Shown piece by piece: positions 1-5,493 of a stretch of DNA of 5,493 nucleotides. A model generated the notes under the pieces. It was not told the DNA's origin and did not search any database. It saw only the letters and a list, made by a program, of their open reading frames with translations. Numbering within the stretch: position 1 is the first letter of the stretch; the number at the start of each line of letters is the position of its first letter. This DNA is from Bacteroides sp. (GTDB lineage: Bacteria > Bacteroidota > Bacteroidia > Bacteroidales > Bacteroidaceae): the NCBI GenBank assembly GCA_019412865.1, contig DXOJ01000485.1:1-5493 (forward strand), written 5' to 3'. The translations under genes were made by a program, and so were the position numbers.

Positions 1-150
1 GTTAAGCAACTTTGTCAAGTCGGACTCGCTCAATGCGTCTTGAGGTATCTTGTCCTTCGGTCGCATTTCATCCAGCATATTTGAGCATCCTGTCATCCAT
101 AAAAGACAAATGCCGCATAGTAAATAGTTGATCATATAAAATCGTTTCAT
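1..150 (-). CDS. SusD/RagB-family outer-membrane lipoprotein, N-terminal 50 residues (cut by window edge)
   Basis: Seen: an open frame starts with ATG at 150-148 and stays open to base 1. It begins MKRF and has a hydrophobic stretch around residues 8-20. A lipobox-like LWMTGC follows, with the lipidated Cys at residue 22, then SNMLDE and a PKDKIPQ segment. The mature start, Cys-Ser-x-x-Leu-Asp followed by a PKDKIPQ-like stretch and a DLTKLLN segment, is typical of SusD proteins. Position supports this, because it begins 12 bases after the SusC stop, the normal susC-susD arrangement. Known for the family: SusD is a surface lipoprotein that caps the SusC barrel as a hinged lid and binds the glycan before import. 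The first ATG is preferred over Met6 because it supplies the Lys-Arg n-region of the signal peptide. About 90% of the expected 500-600 residues lies outside the window, so the binding site and substrate cannot be judged. Confidence 0.9.
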   Translation of the reverse strand, partial: MKRFYMINYLLCGICLLWMTGCSNMLDEMRPKDKIPQDALSESDLTKLLN

Positions 151-162
151 ACTCGTCTGTTT

Positions 163-3100
163 TTAAAAGTTTAGATTCAAACCAAAGATAAATGTTCTCA
201 ATACGGGTTGCAGGCCGAAATCAACTCCGTAATTGGAGTCTCCGGGACTGCCCGAGAAAGAAGTTTCGGGATCGTAACCCGAATATTTTGTAAAAGTCAG
301 CAAGTTGTCTGCCGAAACGTAGAATCTCAGAGAGTTCACATGAATTTTCTTCGTGATGGATTCCGGCAAGGTATATCCTAATGTGACTGTTTTCAGTTTG
401 AAGTAGGAAGCATCTTCCAGATAGCGGGTGGATGTCTGAACATTGTAGTCATAATCATATCCGGTATGCACACCGATTCTTACAGGACGGGGAATCGAGT
501 TGCTGGTGCCTTCACCGCGCCAGTATCCGTTGGCTACCTCCTTACTGATATTGAAGAACTGTTCTACGGATTCTCCATGGTCGCCCACTTTTACGTTAGA
601 CAGTGCCAGACCTAAATGGTCGGTACCTTCGGAACCATTGACACCCCGCCATGCCGCCATCACTTTTCCACCTACGGAAAATTGCCCGAATAATGACAGA
701 TCAAAACCTTTGTATGAGAAATTAGAAGTAATACCACCGTAAAAGTCGGGAATAGCTTTTCCTACATTCACACGGTCGGCGTCGGTGATGTCGCCATCTT
801 CATTGTAATCAAAATATCTCACATCACCGGCACGCACTCCCTTGGCATAAAGTTTGGCGGGAACTTCATCGTCACGCTGATAAATGCCTTCCATCTTCAA
901 CATATAAAATGTACTGATGGGTTCTCCGTTGATCAAAGCATGCATGGAACCACCCAAAAGGTTACTCCCGCTACTGGGTACAACGTACATTTCACTTCCT
1001 TCAATTAAAGAGAGCAGTTTATTCTTTACGAAAGAAATATTACCTCCCAAGTCCCATTTGAATTTTCCGGTGAGAATTTTGCCGTTTAATGCCAATTCAA
1101 GTCCTTTATTCTCCAACGAACCGATGTTAGACTGTAGAGTGGTATATCCGGTACTTGCATTTACAGGTTTCTTAAACAGCAGATCGGTCGTTTTCTGATA
1201 GAACATATCAACGTTCAAGGTTAAACGAGACTGAAACATTTCGATATCAAAACCTATATTGAACTGACTTGCCTTCTCCCAAGTCAGCGCACGTGCGTCC
1301 TGTGAAATCTGGAATCCGGCAGAGCCATTGTAGGATGCGCCTCCCGCACTAATGAGCGACAACGGAGCATAATTGCTGACACCTGCCATGCTGCCTGTCA
1401 TACCCCAGCTTAATCTCAGTTTGGCATCATTGACATATTTGTTTTTGGGAAAGAAGCCTTCATTGGAAGCTCTCCATGCAAAAGAAGCCGAGGGAAAGTA
1501 ACCATACCTCTTATTCTTCGCAAAGCGGGAAGAACCATCGCTGCGTAACGAGGCATTCAGGATATATTTATTATCCCAGTTCAGGGCGATTCGACCAAAG
1601 TAAGACTCCAAAGCGTAGGAAGTATAACTGATATCTCCGGCATAGATGTTCGGTCCGGCATTAATGAGATCGAAACTGGACGAAGGATAGGCACCATTGG
1701 CGTAATTATCACTCTTTGCTCCAAACTGTTCGTAAGTGTATTTCTCGAAAGAGTGTCCTAACATAACTGAGTAAATAAGTTTATTCCATTCGTTATTGTA
1801 AGAAAAAACATTATCAATCACATAACGGAAACTCTGGTCTTTCTGTTGTGCCAAAGCTCCCCAACCACTACTGTTTTTACGGGCATCGTGCTTATCCGAT
1901 AACTTCTTTGAAACATTATCCAAAATGCCGTACGCACTCACTGTCGGTGTATATTTAAAACCTTTGAAGGGGGTGACGTCTATACTGAATACTCCCGACA
2001 ACTGATATTTCTTTGCTACCCAGTCTTCTTCATTTATTAACATGAGGGGATTATGGCGCAGAATATCCGTTCCATTCACTTTATAGGATGTCCCGTCTTC
2101 TTTGTAAGGAGAATACCAAGGTTGTTCCTCACGGGCTGTACGCAATACTTTCAAACTGGTACTCGTTTCTTCCAATAAGTCCGAACGACTTGCCGAACCT
2201 GCCAGATTCATATTTAGTTTGAAGATGCTGTTTATTTTATGTGAGAACTTAGCACGCATATTGTATTGGTCATACTTACTCTTATTCAAATAGCCTTCCT
2301 GAGTATTGGCTCCTAAGGAAGCAAAAAAAGTAGTCTTTTCATTTCCGCCGGAAATGCTGATAGAACCGGCACCCGTCTTTGAGTTCTTTCTTGAAATCTC
2401 TTTCACCCAGTCGGTTTCCTGAATCTGAGAAGGAATATACAGTTGCAGGTTGGTTCCCATCTGCACATTGTAGTTATCAATAGCAGCCTGCATAGTATTC
2501 ATGTATTCCGTTGAATTAGCCATCTCTATATCACTGGCAAGGGAGGCAAAGCCGTAACGGCCGGATACTTCGATCTTTGTTTTCCCCTGCTGCCCCGATT
2601 TGGTAGTGATCAGCACCACCCCGGCATTGGCACGCGAACCATAGATTGCCGCTGCCGACGCATCTTTCAACACTTCCATACTCTCAATATCATTGGGATT
2701 CAAATTCGGATATTTTTCGCTGGGGATTCCATCCACTACATACAGCGGTGAACTTCCTCCGCTAACGGAACCGATACCACGAACAGTTATATTGGGAGTT
2801 TCACCCGGTGTTCCGGAGGCAGAAGATATATTCACACCTGCCACACGACCTTGCAACATCTTAATCGGATTGTAATCATTTCCCTGATCTATATTCTCCA
2901 TCTTCACTTTACTGATAGAGGTAGTGACCAGCTTCTGTGACTGAACTCCATAACCTACTACTACGACTTCATCGATCATCTTACTATCTTCCTCAAGTAC
3001 TACCTTTACCAATGTCTGATCGGTAGTAGCAAGATTGACTGTCTTGTAACCGATATAAGAGATGGTCAAGACTGCTTTCTCCGGTACGTCGGGCAATGCG

Positions 3101-3582
3101 AACTTACCATCAAAATCCGTTATTGTCCCGTGAGACTCACCTTTAATCACGATACTTGCACCGATTATGGGTTCTCCGTTGGCATCGACAACTGTTCCGG
3201 TTACTTTTTTCGTCAGTTGTTTACTTTGTGTTTTACGAATCAACACAATGACGTTTTCCTGTTCTTTTTTGTAAGTCAGTTCCATTCCTTCCAAAAGACG
3301 TGTCATGGTCTGGTCGATCGTTACATCCCGAACGTTCAATGAAACTTTCCAACTCAATTCCGGCAGACTCTCACTGTAGAAAAACTTGTAATTACTAACT
3401 TGCTCAATCTTTTTTAATGAGGCTCTTAACGAAATGTCTTTCAAATCAACCGTTATTTGAGAATAAGCGGTCAAAGAGATGCTCATGAACAGTAGCAGAC
3501 AAATGGCCCGTAATGTTCTCCAGTTCTTACTTCTCCCTGCTGTAGACTGAGGGAGTTTCACAAAGGGTGTTCTGTTTTCCAT
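163..3582 (-). CDS. SusC/RagA-family TonB-dependent transporter with N-terminal STN signalling domain
   Basis: Outer-membrane importer that, with SusD, takes up oligosaccharides or similar nutrients using TonB energy. Seen in order: a signal peptide with a long basic n-region (residues 1-25), hydrophobic core 26-39 and likely cleavage after AYS at 41; an STN domain at about 43-116; a carboxypeptidase-like beta-sandwich at about 127-197 (VTGTVVDANGEPIIGAS, then TDFDGKF and ISYIGYK); a TonB box-like DEVVVVGYG at 204-212; the plug at about 215-330 with LYVVDGIP (280-287) and MEVLKDASAAAIYGSRA (302-318); then the beta-barrel to the terminal Phe. An EF-hand-like acidic loop sits at 925-936. At 1139 aa it is longer than a plain SusC (about 1000 aa) because of the STN domain. 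That domain indicates signalling to the neighbouring anti-sigma factor as well as transport. The ATG at 3582 is the only sensible start, since the next Met (33) lies inside the signal core. The frame is intact. The substrate is unknown. Confidence 0.96.
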   Translation of the reverse strand: MENRTPFVKLPQSTAGRSKNWRTLRAICLLLFMSISLTAYSQITVDLKDISLRASLKKIEQVSNYKFFYSESLPELSWKVSLNVRDVTIDQTMTRLLEGMELTYKKEQENVIVLIRKTQSKQLTKKVTGTVVDANGEPIIGASIVIKGESHGTITDFDGKFALPDVPEKAVLTISYIGYKTVNLATTDQTLVKVVLEEDSKMIDEVVVVGYGVQSQKLVTTSISKVKMENIDQGNDYNPIKMLQGRVAGVNISSASGTPGETPNITVRGIGSVSGGSSPLYVVDGIPSEKYPNLNPNDIESMEVLKDASAAAIYGSRANAGVVLITTKSGQQGKTKIEVSGRYGFASLASDIEMANSTEYMNTMQAAIDNYNVQMGTNLQLYIPSQIQETDWVKEISRKNSKTGAGSISISGGNEKTTFFASLGANTQEGYLNKSKYDQYNMRAKFSHKINSIFKLNMNLAGSASRSDLLEETSTSLKVLRTAREEQPWYSPYKEDGTSYKVNGTDILRHNPLMLINEEDWVAKKYQLSGVFSIDVTPFKGFKYTPTVSAYGILDNVSKKLSDKHDARKNSSGWGALAQQKDQSFRYVIDNVFSYNNEWNKLIYSVMLGHSFEKYTYEQFGAKSDNYANGAYPSSSFDLINAGPNIYAGDISYTSYALESYFGRIALNWDNKYILNASLRSDGSSRFAKNKRYGYFPSASFAWRASNEGFFPKNKYVNDAKLRLSWGMTGSMAGVSNYAPLSLISAGGASYNGSAGFQISQDARALTWEKASQFNIGFDIEMFQSRLTLNVDMFYQKTTDLLFKKPVNASTGYTTLQSNIGSLENKGLELALNGKILTGKFKWDLGGNISFVKNKLLSLIEGSEMYVVPSSGSNLLGGSMHALINGEPISTFYMLKMEGIYQRDDEVPAKLYAKGVRAGDVRYFDYNEDGDITDADRVNVGKAIPDFYGGITSNFSYKGFDLSLFGQFSVGGKVMAAWRGVNGSEGTDHLGLALSNVKVGDHGESVEQFFNISKEVANGYWRGEGTSNSIPRPVRIGVHTGYDYDYNVQTSTRYLEDASYFKLKTVTLGYTLPESITKKIHVNSLRFYVSADNLLTFTKYSGYDPETSFSGSPGDSNYGVDFGLQPVLRTFIFGLNLNF
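775..810 (-). other. EF-hand-like calcium-binding loop in the SusC barrel
   Basis: Residues 925-936 read DYNEDGDITDAD, which places Asp, Asn, Asp, Asp, Thr and Asp at loop positions 1, 3, 5, 7, 9 and 12, with Gly at 6. This matches the spacing of a calcium-binding loop, except that position 12 is Asp rather than the usual Glu. The context (GDVRYFDYN before, DRVNVGKAIPDFYGG after) is a recurring SusC-family segment, where similar acidic loops are common. Metal binding is inferred from spacing only. Confidence 0.6.
3235..3456 (-). other. STN (secretin/TonB short N-terminal) domain of the SusC protein
   Basis: Residues about 43-116 of the transporter, directly after the predicted signal cleavage site. 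The pattern is beta-alpha-beta repeats: an ITVDLKDISLRASLKKIEQ segment, an NYKFFYS strand, then VTIDQTMTRLLEG and an ENVIVLIRK strand. In TonB transducers such as FecA this domain sits in the periplasm and contacts the anti-sigma factor. Its presence next to a FecR-like gene supports a signalling role for this transporter. Boundaries are estimated by eye. Confidence 0.85.
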
Positions 3583-3606
3583 ATATCAAAACTTTTAAGT
3601 TGTTTG

Positions 3607-3640
3607 ACAGGTATACCGACTGCTCTCCCCTTTCGTCCAA
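3607..3640 (-). promoter_or_regulatory. Candidate promoter of susC (TTGGA-N19-GTATACCTGT), possibly read by the adjacent ECF sigma factor
   Basis: On the minus strand TTGGA (3640-3636) is followed after 19 bases by GTATACCTGT (3616-3607), 24 bases before the susC ATG. The same two blocks with the same 19-base spacing occur upstream of fecR at 4778-4745. The distal block resembles a -35 element and the proximal one a -10 element. No full TAnnTTTG housekeeping box is found in the 3583-3690 leader, which fits control by an alternative sigma factor. If the proximal block is the -10 region, transcription would start near 3600 and the leader would be about 20 bases. This is an inference from two copies only; the element could instead be an operator. 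Confidence 0.5.
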
Positions 3641-3683
3641 TCGGCTATCTATCTTTAACTCTTGTTAACCAACGGTTCTTCAT

Positions 3684-3725
3684 AAATTAAAAAGCCATTC
3701 CGGGGGAAAACTCAGGAATGGCTAT
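3684..3725 (-). terminator. Rho-independent terminator after fecR
   Basis: On the minus strand a perfect 9-bp stem is formed by AGCCATTCC (3723-3715) and GGAATGGCT (3701-3693), with a 13-base loop. It is followed by a T-rich run TTTTAATTT (3692-3684). The structure begins about 30 bases after the fecR stop codon and ends about 100 bases before the susC start. It should stop transcripts coming from the sigma/anti-sigma genes, so that susCD is expressed mainly from its own promoter. In the plus direction the same stem is followed only by ATATCTAATTT, a weaker tail. Confidence 0.82.
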
Positions 3726-3752
3726 ATCTAATTTCATGATAAAGATGCTTAT

Positions 3753-4730
3753 CTACTTCTCTTTCAAGACAATGACCGAGCCATCCATTTCATAATAAAA
3801 AGGCGAAGTAAGCATGAGAATATTCAAGGCGTTCTGTATGCCGCCACTAGGAATCGTTCCCGTAAAGTATTCTTTAGGAAGTTTATTCGAATCGAAACGT
3901 ATCTCCACATCATAAATCCGTGAAAGAGTTTTCATAATGTTTTCCAACGATTCTTTCTCGAAATAGATATTTCCTTTCGTCCATTCAATATAATCGTTGG
4001 GATGCACTTGGGTAGCAACAAGTTGATGAGTGTTTTTATTGTATTCTATCTTATCACCGGGCTTCATCATACGCGAAGTTTCCTGAGTGTAAATTCCTAC
4101 TTTCCCTTCCAACAAAACAACCGTAATGTCTTTTGCATCTTCATAAGCAGATACATTGAAGGAAGTCCCCAATACCTTTACTTCCAAATCACCTACCTGC
4201 ACTATAAACGCATGTTTCTCATCAGGAGCGACTTTAAAGTAGGCCTCACCATTCAGTTGCACTCTGCGGACTTTCTCTCCAAAATTATTCAGATAACTCA
4301 ATTGAGAAGCTGAGTTAAGCACTACATTCGTTCCATCCGGCAATTCAACTGTAGCTTTATCACCTTTATCTGCTTTGACAATAAAAGGCGCACTGGTCAT
4401 TTGCGACGAATCGATCAAATAATAAGTAAAAAAAGCAATACAGACAGGTAACAAAATAGCAGCCACCCACCTCCAAGGAGTCATAGGGAGAGTTCTCACG
4501 CCCTTCGTTCTCGGTGACGTATGTTTCAGTGTTCCTTCTTTTATCCGTGCAAAGAGTTTATCGCGCAGTATCGGATCAATAGCGGCATCCGACTTGGTAA
4601 ACTCCTGTTCCCACCAGTTTTGCAACTGACGGTCGTTCTTTATCCAATCGGACAACTCCTTTATTTCAGTGTCCGTTATATTTCCTTCGAAATATTTTTC
4701 AATCAGCTCTTTATAATGTATCTTATCCAT
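3753..4730 (-). CDS. FecR-family anti-sigma factor, single-pass inner-membrane protein
   Basis: Expected to hold the adjacent ECF sigma factor inactive and to receive the ligand signal from the STN domain of SusC across the periplasm. Seen in order: a cytoplasmic N-terminal region (1-85) with a helical KYFEGNITDTEIKELSDWI-type segment, the expected sigma-binding part; one transmembrane segment at about 88-106 (VAAILLPVCIAFF core); a FecR domain at about 118-215 with VELPDGTNVVLNSAS, VQLNGEAYFKV and VKVLGTSFNVSAY; and a C-terminal DUF4974-type domain at about 252-323, from a GNIYFEKESLENIM segment to SVIVLKEK. The length of 325 aa is normal for Bacteroidota homologues. The gene lies 63 bases downstream of the sigma gene and is followed by a terminator. 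An AGGAAG lies directly against the ATG, too close to be an ideal ribosome site. No truncation or frameshift is seen. Confidence 0.95.
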   Translation of the reverse strand: MDKIHYKELIEKYFEGNITDTEIKELSDWIKNDRQLQNWWEQEFTKSDAAIDPILRDKLFARIKEGTLKHTSPRTKGVRTLPMTPWRWVAAILLPVCIAFFTYYLIDSSQMTSAPFIVKADKGDKATVELPDGTNVVLNSASQLSYLNNFGEKVRRVQLNGEAYFKVAPDEKHAFIVQVGDLEVKVLGTSFNVSAYEDAKDITVVLLEGKVGIYTQETSRMMKPGDKIEYNKNTHQLVATQVHPNDYIEWTKGNIYFEKESLENIMKTLSRIYDVEIRFDSNKLPKEYFTGTIPSGGIQNALNILMLTSPFYYEMDGSVIVLKEK

Positions 4731-4744
4731 CTTCCTACTTATTT

Positions 4745-4778
4745 ACAGGTATACATTTTCATCCTATCTGCCATCCAA
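4745..4778 (-). promoter_or_regulatory. Candidate promoter of fecR, matching the susC element (TTGGA-N19-GTATACCTGT)
   Basis: TTGGA (4778-4774) and GTATACCTGT (4754-4745) on the minus strand, separated by 19 bases and ending 14 bases before the fecR ATG. The copy upstream of susC has identical blocks and spacing, while the 19-base spacers are mostly different. This suggests that fecR has its own start in addition to read-through from the sigma gene, and that fecR and susC respond to the same factor. If it is a promoter, the fecR leader would be only about 10 bases, which is short and is the main reason for caution. Confidence 0.45.
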
Positions 4779-4793
4779 AAGCAAAGATTACAA

Positions 4794-5390
4794 TTACATT
4801 TCATTAACAAAAAAGGCAAACAGAAGCGCAACGATTTTATCATAATGCTTCATTAACTGCTCACGCATAAACTTCACGGCCAAAGATAGTTGCGTGGCAA
4901 CTGTACTTTCGGAAATACCCATCATCTCCGCTATTTCTTTATTTGTATAATTTTGCCTTTTGCTCAGAATAAAGATTTTCTTCCGTTGCGCCGGCAATTC
5001 TTCAGCCAAAGAATCGATATATTCATTCAAGAATCGCAAGTCAATACTTTCTTCTGTCTGGGAGTCACGATCTACTCCTGTATTTTTCAAATATTCATTG
5101 TAAACATACTCTACAGTCTGACGCTGATACATATTCATTAATAAATTCTTGGCGATGGTACAAAGAAAAGAAATAAATGAAGACTCCGGCTCTACTCGCT
5201 CACGTACTTCCCAAACACGGATAAAGGCAGACTGAACTACTTCTTCAGCCATATATTGATTGCCGGAAGAAATTCGCATAATGAAGTTGTATAACTTACC
5301 GCTATACATATTATATAACCTTTCAAATGCATGAAAGGAGCCGTTCTTTAATTCGGTTAATAAACGTTTTTCATTTATAGAATCCACCAT
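4794..5390 (-). CDS. ECF-type RNA polymerase sigma factor (sigma-70 family)
   Basis: Alternative sigma factor that directs RNA polymerase to target promoters once released by the anti-sigma factor. Seen: region 2 at about 18-90, including FHAFERLYNMYSGKLYNFI and AEEVVQSAFIRVWEVRE, the usual core-binding and -10 recognition segment; a linker at about 91-120; and region 4 at about 122-180, with LAEELPAQRKKIFILSK and a helix-turn-helix NKEIAEMMGISESTVATQL for -35 binding. The length of 198 aa is normal for the family. The protein ends in a hydrophobic tail, IVALLFAFFVNEM. It is first in the cluster and upstream of fecR, the standard order. The ATG at 5390 is chosen because the next in-frame Met is residue 28, inside region 2. 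There is no obvious Shine-Dalgarno sequence, as usual in Bacteroidota. Targets most likely include the susCD genes next door. Confidence 0.95.
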   Translation of the reverse strand: MVDSINEKRLLTELKNGSFHAFERLYNMYSGKLYNFIMRISSGNQYMAEEVVQSAFIRVWEVRERVEPESSFISFLCTIAKNLLMNMYQRQTVEYVYNEYLKNTGVDRDSQTEESIDLRFLNEYIDSLAEELPAQRKKIFILSKRQNYTNKEIAEMMGISESTVATQLSLAVKFMREQLMKHYDKIVALLFAFFVNEM

Positions 5391-5407
5391 AGCTTAGAAT
5401 TTTGCAA

Positions 5408-5415
5408 CAAAGGTA
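5408..5415 (-). promoter_or_regulatory. Candidate housekeeping -7 box of the sigma gene
   Basis: The minus strand reads TACCTTTG, a full match to the Bacteroidetes -7 consensus TAnnTTTG, 17 bases before the sigma ATG. No TTTG -33 element is present at the usual 19-21 base spacing, and the implied leader is only about 10 bases, so the site is tentative. The rest of 5391-5493 is AT-rich and holds no recognisable gene. Confidence 0.4.
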
Positions 5416-5493
5416 TGTTACCATCGGTCAGAAACAGGTGACAATGATATTAATATTTTCTCAGATTTCCGATTTTTCAGCAAAGTTTCTGCA

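Noticed and set aside
163..3582. Naming the transporter's substrate, for example a mucin O-glycan or iron siderophore
   Set aside because: Sigma/anti-sigma-linked SusC proteins are often tied to host glycans, but no glycoside hydrolase or other enzyme is in the window and SusD is cut off. The neighbouring SusD argues against a plain siderophore receptor.
4782..4811. Housekeeping-like promoter for fecR: TTTG (4811-4808), 18 bases, AATCTTTG (4789-4782) on the minus strand
   Set aside because: The first base of the -7 box is wrong and the spacing is one short. The region is AT-rich, where such matches arise by chance, and the repeated TTGGA-N19-GTATACCTGT element is the better candidate.
4521..4856. 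Plus-strand open frame of 111 codons across the fecR start and sigma end; similar plus-strand frames at 500-742, 917-1198, 2693-2875, 3130-3342, 4002-4313 and 4890-5141
   Set aside because: All lie opposite well-supported genes, show no recognisable domain, and read as antisense shadows of conserved coding sequence.
5447..5456. Perfect 10-bp palindrome ATATTAATAT upstream of the sigma gene
   Set aside because: It is made only of A and T in an AT-rich stretch and has no second copy in the window, so it is not distinguishable from chance.
1..5493. CRISPR array, tRNA or rRNA gene, insertion sequence, long repeats
   Set aside because: No spaced repeats, RNA-gene signatures, transposase motifs or terminal inverted repeats were seen; coding sequence fills nearly the whole window.

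Overview
The window looks like a piece of a Bacteroidota genome, most probably Bacteroides or a close relative. The evidence is a SusC-type TonB-dependent transporter followed at once by a SusD-type lipoprotein, preceded by an ECF sigma factor and a FecR-type anti-sigma factor. Moderate G+C, start codons without strong Shine-Dalgarno sequences and one good match to the Bacteroidetes -7 promoter box also fit. All genes are on the minus strand, so the biological order runs from high to low coordinates.

Layout in transcription order: (1) 5391-5493, an upstream region with a candidate -7 box; (2) 5390-4794, an ECF sigma factor of 198 aa; (3) a 63-base gap with a candidate promoter; (4) 4730-3753, a FecR-like membrane anti-sigma factor of 325 aa; (5) a 170-base gap holding a rho-independent terminator next to fecR and then a candidate promoter for the transporter; (6) 3582-163, a SusC-family transporter of 1139 aa with an N-terminal STN signalling domain; (7) a 12-base gap; (8) 150-1, the first 50 codons of a SusD-family lipoprotein cut by the window edge.

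Together the genes form a trans-envelope signalling and nutrient uptake module. The outer-membrane SusCD pair binds and imports an oligosaccharide or similar ligand. The STN domain of SusC is expected to contact the periplasmic part of FecR when ligand is present. FecR then releases the sigma factor, which raises transcription of the transporter operon. In Bacteroides such ECF/anti-sigma loci are often tied to host glycans such as mucin O-glycans. No enzyme gene lies in the window, so the substrate cannot be named.

The module is a known type. The most interesting detail is a bipartite element, TTGGA-N19-GTATACCTGT, with identical spacing just upstream of both fecR and susC. It is a candidate promoter signature for the sigma factor encoded here. 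No wholly new system is visible.
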